The position numbers were made by a program, and so were the translations under genes. The notes under the pieces were generated by a model. That model saw nothing but the letters and a program-made list of their open reading frames with translations, searched no databases and was not told where the DNA came from. From contig NZ_BLZR01000001.1 in NCBI RefSeq assembly GCF_014193895.1, positions 186,001 through 250,000 of the forward strand: DNA of 64,000 nt, read 5' to 3'. This document shows positions 26,100 through 38,834 of this stretch, piece after piece; position 1 is the first letter of the stretch; each line of letters begins with the position of its first letter. Source of the DNA: Clostridium fungisolvens. GTDB lineage: Bacteria > Bacillota > Clostridia > Clostridiales > Clostridiaceae.

Positions 26100-27428
26100 T
26101 TATTTAGCATTTAATGCTACTATGTTTAACAAACTCCATGGCTTGTTAAAGTGTGGTTGGAAGAAGAAATCTACGAATGCAAGTTCATCAATAGTCATTT
26201 TATTTTGAATTACAACAGACATAGTATTCATTAATTGAGTTAAGTCTGTCTTTGAAATAAGTTGAGCTCCGAGTATTACTTCTGAATCAGCTTCATAAAC
26301 AACTTTTATTGTCACGGAATCAAAAGTTGGCATGAATTCAGGTCTGTAATTATCAGTAACTGATGTTGTTTTTATATTAAAGCCTGTAGCTTTTGCGGAT
26401 TCTTCTGTAAGACCTGTTGATGCAATATTGTATTCATAAATCTTTATTCCTGAAGTTCCTTGAGTTCCAAGGTGCTTAGTTGTTGGTTTAACTAAGTTTC
26501 TTGCAATTAATGTACCCATTCTAACTGCATTTGTAGCTAGAGGGATGTATTCTCTTTTGCCAGTTGGGTTATAAATTACTGAGCAGCAGTCACCAGCAGC
26601 GAAAACATCTTCTTTGCTTGTTCTCATATATTCGTCTACTATAATTGCTCCATTTGGAAGCATATCTAATTTTCCTTTGAATAAATCAGTACTTGGTCTA
26701 AAGCCTATGCATAAGATAACAAGGTCAGCTTCATACTCACCTTTATTTGTTATAACCTTAGTAACTTTTCCATCTTCACCTTCAAATTTGCTTACAGTTT
26801 CACCTAAAGCAAGCTTAACTCCACGATTAGCAAAAGCCATCTCAGCAGTATCAGTAAATTCTTTATCTAAATATTTACTTAAAATTCTATCCATACTATC
26901 TATTAAAGTAACTTTCTTTCCGTTAGCTTCGAAGGCTTCAACAAGTTCAACACCTATGTAACCAGCTCCAACTACTACAATTCTATCTGCTTCCTTAGCT
27001 TTTTCTATGATTGTGTTTGAATGATAGAAGTTCTTTGAAAGAAGTATGTTATCTAAGTCAATCCCTTCAATTTTAGGAACTATTGGCCACGAACCAGAAG
27101 TAATGATTAATTTATCAAATGAATCTTCGAATTCTTCACTTGAATTTAAATCTTTAACTTTTAACTTTTTAGTATCAAAATCAATATCTAAAACATCATG
27201 GGACATCTTTGTCTTAACTCCAAGTTCTGCTAATGCTTCAGGAGAACTATAGAATAATCCTTGAGGATCCTTAACTACTCCTCCAACATACAATGCGATT
27301 CCACAAGATAAGAATGATATATTATCATTCCTTTCATACACTGTTATTTCTGCATCAGGATATTTCTTTGCTGTATTTACTATTGCTGCGGTTCCTGCGT
27401 GAGTACAACCTATAACTGCAACCTTCAT
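26100..27428 (-). CDS. nox: FAD-dependent NADH oxidase / CoA-disulfide reductase
   Basis: This 442-residue pyridine nucleotide-disulfide oxidoreductase begins with an FAD site MKVAVIGCTHAGTAA. It has the single redox Cys in SFLSCGIALYVGG (Cys42), an NAD site VVVGAGYIGVELVEAF, and the second FAD motif VFAAGDC. A dimerisation domain closes the chain. One active Cys rather than CxxxxC places it with water-forming NADH oxidases and CoA-disulfide reductases; sequence alone cannot separate them. In an anaerobe it would detoxify oxygen or keep thiols reduced. GGAGGG precedes ATG 27428; five codons upstream are rejected. Confidence 0.88.
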   Translation of the reverse strand: MKVAVIGCTHAGTAAIVNTAKKYPDAEITVYERNDNISFLSCGIALYVGGVVKDPQGLFYSSPEALAELGVKTKMSHDVLDIDFDTKKLKVKDLNSSEEFEDSFDKLIITSGSWPIVPKIEGIDLDNILLSKNFYHSNTIIEKAKEADRIVVVGAGYIGVELVEAFEANGKKVTLIDSMDRILSKYLDKEFTDTAEMAFANRGVKLALGETVSKFEGEDGKVTKVITNKGEYEADLVILCIGFRPSTDLFKGKLDMLPNGAIIVDEYMRTSKEDVFAAGDCCSVIYNPTGKREYIPLATNAVRMGTLIARNLVKPTTKHLGTQGTSGIKIYEYNIASTGLTEESAKATGFNIKTTSVTDNYRPEFMPTFDSVTIKVVYEADSEVILGAQLISKTDLTQLMNTMSVVIQNKMTIDELAFVDFFFQPHFNKPWSLLNIVALNAK

Positions 27429-27544
27429 TTTATTTCCCTCCATATAATAAATATAAATTATCTACAAATAATTATTATTGCTTGTATATATTTTAACAAG
27501 AGTTTGTTAAAAAATCTATATATTTTTTATTTTTCTTCCCAAAA

Positions 27545-27685
27545 ATAATTATATGCAAGGAAATTCTAGTAGGAGAATAAGTTTTGGTTTTTACTATATA
27601 TTCTTATAAGGCTTGCAAAGCTATTAAAACCTTCAGGTTTAGCCTGCATAAAAAAATCATTTTCCTATATAGTAAAAAAGATTGC
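27545..27685. repeat. Family C repeat (C3)
   Basis: GCAAGGAAATTCTAGTAGG, GAATAAGTTTTGGTTTTTACT and TTCAGGTTTAGCCTGC parallel the second part of C2. The framing stem is TTTTTACTATATA against TATATAGTAAAAA, whereas C2 has TTTTTACTGT against ACAGTAAAAA. Both sides changed together, which points to a selected or formerly selected stem. Confidence 0.68.
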
Positions 27686-27797
27686 ATATAGATAAACTAC
27701 TTCATACTAGAATTTATCCAAATAAAGATTCGTAGAACCATCGAAATCTTTATTTGGAGTTTAGTGACTGAAGTAGTTTATCTGTACATGCAATCTT
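27679..27797. repeat. Long hairpin upstream of nox
   Basis: This 119-base hairpin has outer arms AAGATTGCATATAGATAAAC and GTTTATCTGTACATGCAATC, continuing into ACTACTTCA and TGAAGTAGT. An inner stem has CCAAATAAAGATT against AATCTTTATTTGG. It abuts C3 and ends 18 bases before the stop of the DUF4097 gene, so it can also end that operon's transcription. Confidence 0.75.
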
Positions 27798-27814
27798 TAA
27801 AATTTATAAAAATA

Positions 27815-28789
27815 CTAATTTTTATTTAATGTTATATCTCCAGAAGTTGTATGAAGAGATAACTTGTTAGTTCCATTACCGTAAGAACCGCTTAGGCTTC
27901 TCTTACCGGAAGAAGTGTTGTTTAGAGAAAATCTGCTATTTATATCACCTGAAGTAGATGAGGAATCAAGAGTAAACGAGCTGCTATCAGGTAAACCTAA
28001 TCTCATATCTCCAGAGGTTGAGTGAGCATCGATATTACCTATCAAATTAGCATACTTTATAGTTATATCACCTGATATAGTTGAAGCTTTAGTAACTCCT
28101 TCAAAATTATCAAAATCTATTTTGCCTGAAACAGCATCCGCTACAAGCTTGTTGCTCGTTATATTAGATCCAGACATATCACCAGAAACTGTTTTTATAT
28201 TAAGAGAATCTACTGTAATATTAGATAGTTTAATATCTCCTGATGTAGTTACAGCTTCGAGATTAATAAACTTTTTATCAGACAAAAGTATATCTGCAGA
28301 TACTGATGATACAGAAAGATTTTTTGAGTAATCTTTAGGAAGATATATATCTACCTTTGAATTTAGTGAATAGCTTCCGAAAAAAGAACTTTTTTGAATG
28401 GAAACTTTTATAGTAGATCCATTTTTAGAGTATTGAAGTTTTGGGGCAGTTAATTCAGAACTACTTCGTAGACTGCCTGATAAAGTAACTTTAATTTTAT
28501 TTTCATTATTTTCGTGAAATACTATATCACCACTTACAAAAGATAATTGGATGTTGTCTACACCATCTAAATTTTCATTGATTTCGTCATTAAGATCATA
28601 ATTATATTTATTAAAGCCGGTACTAAAGTTGAACCCTTTGTTAATATTAAAAGAAAAGTCATTACCATTATTAATTAATTGTGAAAAACTAAAATTAGAT
28701 AACTTCAGTATTATAGCTGCTGAACCGTAGCATATTAACATTATAGCTGCTAACATTATACAAAATCTTTTCATAAATGTATTTTTCAT
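27815..28789 (-). CDS. DUF4097-family beta-repeat surface protein
   Basis: This 324-residue protein has an N-terminal membrane anchor (about residues 8-28). It is followed by a short repeated beta pattern in which TSGDI or VSGDI/VSADI recurs about every 20-25 residues, as in DUF4097 (adhesin-like) proteins that form a beta-solenoid. It is the last gene of a padR-DUF1700-DUF4097 operon. Function is not established; such operons are linked with envelope stress control in Firmicutes, so a role in membrane sensing is only inference. Confidence 0.85.
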   Translation of the reverse strand: MKNTFMKRFCIMLAAIMLICYGSAAIILKLSNFSFSQLINNGNDFSFNINKGFNFSTGFNKYNYDLNDEINENLDGVDNIQLSFVSGDIVFHENNENKIKVTLSGSLRSSSELTAPKLQYSKNGSTIKVSIQKSSFFGSYSLNSKVDIYLPKDYSKNLSVSSVSADILLSDKKFINLEAVTTSGDIKLSNITVDSLNIKTVSGDMSGSNITSNKLVADAVSGKIDFDNFEGVTKASTISGDITIKYANLIGNIDAHSTSGDMRLGLPDSSSFTLDSSSTSGDINSRFSLNNTSSGKRSLSGSYGNGTNKLSLHTTSGDITLNKN

Positions 28790-28802
28790 TTTATCACCAT
28801 CC

Positions 28803-29408
28803 CTATCTGAAAACGGATATTATCCATTTTACAAATTTAATTATGAGCATTACAAATGCTTTGATTAGGTAGAAGCATCCTATAGTGCACAATATACCTA
28901 GAGCTAAAGTTCCTATACCGATTAATAGAGAAGCAGTTGCAGGTAAAGCTGCAATACCTGTAGGGATGGTAAATATACCGAAAACTGAACCGAAAGTAGT
29001 GCCTAGAGCAACAGCAAGACCAGCTATAGCTATTCCAAAAGCTCCAGCAACTAAACCAATCATTCCTCCAAGGATTCCAATTATTATTCCTAGTATTCCT
29101 GGACTAAAAAGTAATAATAATACTATCAGTATTATAGCCAAGGCCTTGTTATTGGAATTAACATTGTTGTTATTGTAAGTTTGGCTGCTTTGAGTGTCGT
29201 TATAATAGTTTCGATTTGTACCACTTCTATATTGATTTACGATAGCGTGAGGATCTCCTAATTCATTTATTATTTGATCTTCAGTTTTTCCTTGTGCTAA
29301 GCCTACGTCAAAATGTTCTTCGTAGTCATAAAGTATGTCCTTGCGTTCCTTATCTGGGAAATCAAGTAATCCGTTTGAAAGTATATTAAGAAATTGATTT
29401 TTGTCCAT
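28803..29408 (-). CDS. DUF1700/HAAS-domain membrane protein
   Basis: This 201-residue protein has an N-terminal helical part (MDKNQFLNILSNGLLDFP, then ILYDYEEHFDVGLAQGKTE and INELGDPHAIVNQY) that is the HAAS/DUF1700 signature. An Asn-rich linker follows, then a glycine-rich multi-pass membrane region. It overlaps padR by 23 bases and lies 13 bases before the DUF4097 gene. HAAS domains usually pair with PadR-like regulators and are thought to signal to them. Confidence 0.87.
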   Translation of the reverse strand: MDKNQFLNILSNGLLDFPDKERKDILYDYEEHFDVGLAQGKTEDQIINELGDPHAIVNQYRSGTNRNYYNDTQSSQTYNNNNVNSNNKALAIILIVLLLLFSPGILGIIIGILGGMIGLVAGAFGIAIAGLAVALGTTFGSVFGIFTIPTGIAALPATASLLIGIGTLALGILCTIGCFYLIKAFVMLIIKFVKWIISVFR

Positions 29409-29724
29409 CAGGATTTTCCCCCTTAATAATCATATTTACACTTTTTGAGAAGCTAAACCATTCTGTTTCTAATTCTAGCTTTGTTTTGTACCCGAGTTCT
29501 GTTAGTCTGTAATACTTTCTTGGCGGACCTTCTTGAGATTCTTGTAGATAAGTTGTGAAGTAACCTTCCTCTGTAAGTCTTCTTAGTATTGGATATATAG
29601 TTCCATCTGATATTTGAATGTTTTTTGATATTTCGTTTACTAACTCATATCCATAACAATCTTTCCTGGCCAATACAGAAAGTACGCATAGTTCTAAAAC
29701 ACCTTTCTTTAACTGTATATTCAC
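29386..29724 (-). CDS. PadR-family transcriptional regulator
   Basis: This 112-residue winged-helix regulator has LKKGVLELCVLSVLARKDCY at the start, GYELVNEI, ISDGTIYPILRRLTEEGY as the recognition helix and wing, and YYRLTELGY. It is of the short PadR type with one C-terminal helix for dimerisation. It is the first gene of the operon and presumably represses it. Translation of the next gene starts inside it. Confidence 0.92.
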   Translation of the reverse strand: MNIQLKKGVLELCVLSVLARKDCYGYELVNEISKNIQISDGTIYPILRRLTEEGYFTTYLQESQEGPPRKYYRLTELGYKTKLELETEWFSFSKSVNMIIKGENPDGQKSIS

Positions 29725-30320
29725 TAAATCACCTCTTTATTAATTTTAAATATCCTAAAAACAATTTTTTTTATCTAATGTATTTATTGAAAAGTTTATA
29801 TTCATCTAAGAAGTTGATTTTCTAATTATTGGATAGCTTCTTCATATCTATAGTATATGAAACGGTATTATATAATGCAAGGTACTAAACAATGTTTAAG
29901 AAAATCTTAAGAATTGGATAAGCTGTCAAGAATATATAACGTTAGATTATAAAAATATCTATGAAGCAAGGTATATTTAATAATAGAAATGATGATTATT
30001 ATGTTTTTTAAATAATGAAGGTAGGATATATGCATCTATAATATAGAAATTATCGAGGAAAAGTTATATTAACTATTCAGTATATGAGGCATATTTGATC
30101 TATATACTTAGAAACAGTACCTGGTGTATCAATATAAGAAATACTTATTATTTTTAAGTATTACATAGGAAATTAAATCTAATACACATATTTGGCTGAA
30201 ATAGAGATATATACAAGATAAGACACATGTTATTATAAAACACGTCGCTGCGACAAGGTTGTAGTGATGAACACAAACTTTTGAATAAAGATTTTTAAAT
30301 AAATTAAAAAAGTTCAAAAA
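29725..30320. other. AT-rich intergenic region upstream of rRNA
   Basis: About 600 bases lie between the divergent padR gene and the rRNA promoter. Apart from the padR upstream region I see no gene, no tRNA and no clear repeat. Confidence 0.5.
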
Positions 30321-30326
30321 AATGTG

Positions 30327-30355
30327 TTGACAAGAAAATCTTACGGTGGTAAGAT
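30327..30355 (+). promoter_or_regulatory. rRNA operon promoter
   Basis: TTGACA (30327-30332) and TAAGAT (30350-30355) are exactly 17 bases apart. A boxA-like TCTTTGAAAATT follows at 30391. The same boxA-like sequence recurs in the 16S-23S spacer at 32126, fitting an antitermination system. Confidence 0.85.
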
Positions 30356-30501
30356 ATAAAAGCTGTCAGAAAAACAGCAAAACAACTTGGTCTTTGAAAA
30401 TTAAACAGAGAAGATAAACAAAGTCTAAAACTAGACTTAAACTAAACCAGCAATTCTTTTGAAAAAAGACTTACTAAGTAAGTAAGCTATGATTAAACTT
30501 T

Positions 30502-32021
<1,520 letters not shown>

Positions 32022-32250
32022 TATGGAGAAATTATTAAGTACTGATGCATTTCAGACTTAATATATACGAATTCTGGTTAGAATCTCTCTCTGTTTAATT
32101 TTGAGATACCAAGTATCTCAGATTGTTCTTTGAAAATTGCACATAAGTTAAAGTAAAGATATTTACTATTCTTTGTAATAAATTGATTGCTAAAATGCAC
32201 GCTAGTATTTTAGTAAATCAGCAAATTTGTAACTCAAATTTGATTTGATA
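32022..32250 (+). other. 16S-23S internal spacer
   Basis: About 229 bases with no tRNA gene. It holds a small hairpin GAGATAC/GTATCTC at 32103 and a boxA-like TTCTTTGAAAATT at 32126-32138. Confidence 0.8.
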
Positions 32251-35155
<2,905 letters not shown>

Positions 35156-35209
35156 ATACAAGATATTACAAAGTAAACTTAAGTGCAATTTTGAAAGAAT
35201 AATCTTTCA

Positions 35210-35329
35210 ATATCTAGTGATGATGCGTCTAAGGGTTACACCCGTACCCATACCGAACACGAAGGTTAAGACTTAGACGGCTGATGGTACTGCATGGGCG
35301 ACTGTGTGGGAGAGTAAGTGGTCGCTAGG
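35210..35329 (+). rRNA. rrf: 5S ribosomal RNA
   Basis: The sequence from TCTAGTGATGATGCG to GGTCGCTAGGT has the expected 5S features. These are closed ends (CTAGTGA with GTCGCTAG), CCCATACCGAACACGAAGGTT in the middle, and about 120 bases of length. Confidence 0.94.
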
Positions 35330-35334
35330 TTCAT

Positions 35335-35409
35335 GGCTCCTTGGTCAAGCGGTCAAGACACCACCCTTTCACGGTGGTAACAGGGGTTCGATTCCCCTAG
35401 GAGTCACCA
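35335..35409 (+). tRNA. tRNA-Glu (anticodon TTC)
   Basis: The acceptor stem is GGCTCCT with AGGAGTC. The anticodon stem is CCACC with GGTGG around the loop CTTTCAC, giving anticodon TTC (35368-35370). The T arm is CAGGGGTTCGATTCCCCTA, and CCA is encoded. It follows 5S by about six bases and belongs to the rRNA operon. Confidence 0.96.
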
Positions 35410-35497
35410 TAACTTATATAACTCGATTTACTTCCGGAGTTTATCGAGTTTATATATGTGTAGAACGTAATAGGGCTGAAGCCTATAAATGAATATA

Positions 35498-35533
35498 TAA
35501 GGAGTTACTCTTAAGGGTAATTCCTTATTTTTG
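35498..35533 (+). terminator. rRNA operon terminator
   Basis: ATAAGGAGTTACTC pairs with GGGTAATTCCTTAT and is followed by TTTTTG. A second hairpin, AACTCGAT/ATCGAGTT, lies just after the tRNA at 35418-35451. Confidence 0.8.
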
Positions 35534-35599
35534 TCTATAAAATTAGTATTTTTTTCGGAGAAAATGTAGAAAAAAGTTGTTTTTATAAAAAGTATTGAT

Positions 35600-35905
35600 T
35601 TATTCACAAAAAAGCCGATTTTTATATTAGTTGTCCACATTTTTGTATACAAACCTGTGAATAAATGTGGATAAGTAGTGGGAAAACTAATATTTATTGC
35701 CATATGCCATAAGAAAATAATATAATTAGGTTAATTATTAGAGTTTAGCATACTCAATTTAATAAATATGCTACAACAAAATAGTATATAAACCTACAAA
35801 AACTTACATAAAAGCAATAATTATAAGGGAAGATATAAATTTTATGGTTAAGTATTAACATTGCACACATTTTATGTGGACAATATGTGTGAATAATGTG
35901 GATAA
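35600..35905. promoter_or_regulatory. Bipartite cluster of DnaA-box-like sites
   Basis: Seven 9-mers match TTATCCACA with at most one change. They are TTATTCACA (35600), TTGTCCACA (35631), TGTGAATAA (35656), TGTGGATAA (35666, exact), TGTGGACAA (35875), TGTGAATAA (35888) and TGTGGATAA (35897, exact). They form two groups of four and three around about 200 bases of very AT-rich DNA. No dnaA, dnaN or rpmH is in the window. Possible roles are DnaA titration, a secondary DnaA regulatory site, or control of sfsA. Confidence 0.7.
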
Positions 35906-35936
35906 CTATCTTAAATATATTATGAAGGTGATTAAT

Positions 35937-36629
35937 ATGTTAATAGAGAAACCTGTGCTAGAAGCAGTATTCGTTAAAAGGCCAAATAGATTTCAAGGGT
36001 ATGTAGTACTAGAAGGTAAGGAAATAATGACTCATGTTCCCAATACAGGGAGATGCAAAGAAATCTTGATACCAGGAACAACGGTTATACTTAGAAAGGA
36101 GGATTCGCCGGAAAGAAAAACACAATATGATTTAATAGCTGCATACAAAGGGGAAAATCTCATAAGTATAGATTCACATATCCCAAATAAGGTAGTACAA
36201 GAGGCACTGATAAATAAAATGATTCCTTCCTTGGAGAAATATAATATAATAATGAGAGAAAAAACTTTTGGAAATAGCAGATTTGATTTTAAACTTAGTG
36301 ATGATATTGGCTCAGAATATTATTTAGAAGTTAAAGGAGTGACTTTAGAAAAAGATGGAATTGCTAGCTTTCCAGATGCGCCTACTGAAAGAGGGAGAAA
36401 GCATTTATTGGAACTTGTAGAGGTTAAAAGACAAGGAAAAGGAGCTGGAGTTATATTTCTTATACAACTAGATGATATAAAAGCATTTACGCCTCATGAT
36501 GAAACAGATCCTGAATTTGGTGAGGCATTAAGATATGCAGCTAAAAATGGGGTTGATGTCTTTGCATATTGCTCTGAGGTTACTCCAAACAGCATAACTT
36601 TGAAAAGGGAAGTTCAAGTGATATTATAG
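35937..36629 (+). CDS. sfsA: SfsA family DNA-binding protein/nuclease-like
   Basis: This 230-residue protein is a full-length SfsA homologue. It has an N-terminal OB-like part (VFVKRPNRFQGYV, HVPNTGRCKEIL) and a nuclease-fold C-terminal part (NSRFDFKL, YLEVKGVTLE, FPDAPTERGRKHL, VIFLIQ). The acidic and Lys residues of the PD-(D/E)xK fold are retained. The E. coli member affects sugar fermentation and binds DNA, but the mechanism is unclear. ATG 35937 follows GAAGGTGATT. DnaA-box-like sites lie immediately upstream. Confidence 0.92.
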   Translation: MLIEKPVLEAVFVKRPNRFQGYVVLEGKEIMTHVPNTGRCKEILIPGTTVILRKEDSPERKTQYDLIAAYKGENLISIDSHIPNKVVQEALINKMIPSLEKYNIIMREKTFGNSRFDFKLSDDIGSEYYLEVKGVTLEKDGIASFPDAPTERGRKHLLELVEVKRQGKGAGVIFLIQLDDIKAFTPHDETDPEFGEALRYAAKNGVDVFAYCSEVTPNSITLKREVQVIL

Positions 36630-36669
36630 TATATAGAATATATTGTAAGGTAATTTTAGGGGGAATGAC

Positions 36670-37161
36670 ATGAAATTCGTATATTGTCCACTTTGTGGGA
36701 AGAAGCTTGAAGAAAGACATAGTTGGGATGAGGGGGGAGTACCATATTGTTCAGAGGATGATATGATGTTTTTTGATGTGCCAAGACCTTGTATTGTTGT
36801 TGCCATTATAAAGGAGAATAAGATACTGCTACTTAAGCAAAGCTATATATATAAAAATTCAAAAGTACTTGTTTCAGGTTATATCAGCCCCGATGAAAAA
36901 GCTGAAGATGCTGTTTATAGAGAGGTAAAAGAAGAAACGGGATTAATAGTAGACAACATAAAATATTTAGGTAGTGATTATGTTAAAGGGAAAGATCTAC
37001 TCATGCTTACATATATAGCACACTACAAATCAGGAGAAATTATAAAGTCTTCGGAAGTGGAATGGTTAGATTGGAGCAATATTGAAGATGCAATAGGTGA
37101 AATGACTGAAGATAAGATAGGAAAAGCAGTAGTTAGGAAGATACTTAATGAATTAAAATAA
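36670..37161 (+). CDS. Nudix hydrolase with zinc ribbon
   Basis: This 163-residue protein has an N-terminal zinc ribbon (CPLCGKKLEE, then YCSEDD) as in NADH pyrophosphatase-like proteins. The Nudix box is complete: GYISPDEKAEDAVYREVKEE followed by TGL. It hydrolyses a nucleoside diphosphate linked to another group; substrate is unknown. It lies 40 bases after sfsA and may share its transcript. Confidence 0.88.
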   Translation: MKFVYCPLCGKKLEERHSWDEGGVPYCSEDDMMFFDVPRPCIVVAIIKENKILLLKQSYIYKNSKVLVSGYISPDEKAEDAVYREVKEETGLIVDNIKYLGSDYVKGKDLLMLTYIAHYKSGEIIKSSEVEWLDWSNIEDAIGEMTEDKIGKAVVRKILNELK

Positions 37162-37413
37162 TTATATTTGTTATATTTTGAATAATATTGTCATATGAAT
37201 TAAAGAAAAATTAATATAAAAAAAATGACAAGAGAAACTTGTTGTATTAAAATATAGTTAATTTTCAAATTATTTTTATTCTTTAGGAAATTGTAATAAG
37301 GCAAAATTCGTTTGTATATATATTTTAATTGTAAAAGAGTTTTTGCTTAATTTCTTTGATATTTACAATTTATTAATTATATATTTTTATGGAAGGGAAA
37401 GGGGGATATTTAA

Positions 37414-38103
37414 ATGATAGGAAATACAAATAAAGAGCCAAAGTATGTACCTGAGATTAAAGGAGCTCTAAGAAATCACTTAATAGAAATGCCTGCAGTT
37501 ATAAGGGATGCAAGTGGAATAAAGATATTCGGCAAAAGAATAAAGTCATTAGTATTTACTACTGATGTTGCAATAATAAAAAACACTAATGCTGATGCAA
37601 TAATTGCAGTATATCCATTTACTCCTCAGCCTATTATTACTGAAGCTTTGATGCTTGCTGCAGACGTTCCAGTTTTTTGTGGAGTAGGAGGAGGTATAAC
37701 TCAAGGAATGAGAGTTATAAATCTTGCATTGGATGCGGAATTTAAAGGTGCTATGGGAGTTGTAGTAAATGCACCTACTTCAAATGAGATTGTAAGTAAA
37801 TTGAGAAATACAGTAGATATACCGATAATAGTTACTGTTGTATCTGAAAACGATGATTTTGAAGGTAGAATAGAAGCAGGAGCTAACATATTAAATGTCT
37901 CAGGTGGGAAAAATACTGCCGAAATAGTCCGTAATGTAAGAAAGAAGTTTCCAGACTTCCCTATTATCGCTACAGGCGGACCAACAACTGAAAGTATAAA
38001 AGAGACGATAATTGCAGGAGCAAACGCTATAACATATACACCTCCTAGTTCTGGTGAGATATTTAGCGAACTTATGGTTAAATACAGAAGTGATAAAGAA
38101 TAG
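37414..38103 (+). CDS. TIM-barrel protein of unknown function
   Basis: This 229-residue protein has alternating beta strands and helices. A C-terminal phosphate-binding look is given by ILNVSGGKNTAEIV and PIIATGGPTTESIKETI, followed by AGANAITYTPPSSGEI. A central glycine run, FCGVGGGITQGM, is also present. It resembles flavin- or phosphate-binding TIM barrels such as indole-glycerol-phosphate synthase or ThiG, but I cannot name a reaction. It is transcribed alone, with GGAAAGGGGG before the ATG. The 250-base gap before it holds nothing obvious. Confidence 0.75.
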   Translation: MIGNTNKEPKYVPEIKGALRNHLIEMPAVIRDASGIKIFGKRIKSLVFTTDVAIIKNTNADAIIAVYPFTPQPIITEALMLAADVPVFCGVGGGITQGMRVINLALDAEFKGAMGVVVNAPTSNEIVSKLRNTVDIPIIVTVVSENDDFEGRIEAGANILNVSGGKNTAEIVRNVRKKFPDFPIIATGGPTTESIKETIIAGANAITYTPPSSGEIFSELMVKYRSDKE

Positions 38104-38317
38104 CGATATATCTATATAGATGATTTCTTAAGCATAATTTAAGAGTGAATCATCCTTGAAATGTAGACTTTGGAAGTACATTCTATATTAATTATTTCTA
38201 TTTTGTATTGCATATTTATTTTAATATGATATCATAGTAGTTAAATTATAAATAAAATTGAATAATGTCGAGTCGTTAATAATATTAAAGTATTATCCGA
38301 TTCAACGTATTAAACGA

Positions 38318-38515
38318 AACCTAGGGTAGAGGTGCTGTTTTTAAAAGTATTTATTTGGAGCTGGCAAGTGTAGATGAATAAAGAAAGGAAAAATAGCCGA
38401 AGAAGATAACTTGGCGAAGTTTTTTTCTGGTTATATATATAATATGTATATAACTGTCACTTTAAAGAAAGATAATTATAGTGTTATCTTTCAATTATTA
38501 AAGTGGAGAGCTACA
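38318..38515 (+). promoter_or_regulatory. Lysine riboswitch (L box)
   Basis: Conserved parts are present in order: GGGTAGAGGTGC (38324-38335), ATAGCCGAAG (38393-38402), AACTGTCAC (38452-38460) and GTGGAGAGCTAC (38503-38514). Peripheral stems are TAATTGAAAGATAAC-like pairings at 38466-38495 and an AT-rich stem at 38430-38455. It precedes lysA, whose product makes lysine, so high lysine should switch transcription off. Confidence 0.93.
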
Positions 38516-38625
38516 AGGGATTAAGAATTGCGATATAGTATTTTCAAAGGCTTTTGATATATTTTAGAGTTATATCATAAGATAAAAATTCATTTCTGCA
38601 ATTTCACCTTATAGCGAATTCTACC

Positions 38626-38662
38626 CGTCACAGATATTTTCTGTGACGTTTTTTACTTTTTT
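38626..38662 (+). terminator. Lysine riboswitch terminator
   Basis: CGTCACAG and CTGTGACG form a perfect stem around ATATTTT, followed by TTTTTTACTTTTTT. It is about 110 bases after the aptamer and 170 bases before lysA. Confidence 0.9.
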
Positions 38663-38834
38663 AGAGGCTATAAAATTAAGTATCACAGAATCTTAAATGC
38701 TTTGGCTAATTTTACATATGCCTGATTGCACTATTTGATGTTGAAGAATATCATAATTTAGGAGTGGCACTTAAATCATAATAAGGTAAAGAGTAAAAGA
38801 GATCTTATTAGTTAAAATTGGGGAGGCAATGTTT

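Noticed and set aside
35304..35492. Open frame across the end of 5S rRNA and tRNA-Glu
   Set aside because: It is made of RNA gene sequence and has no start signal.
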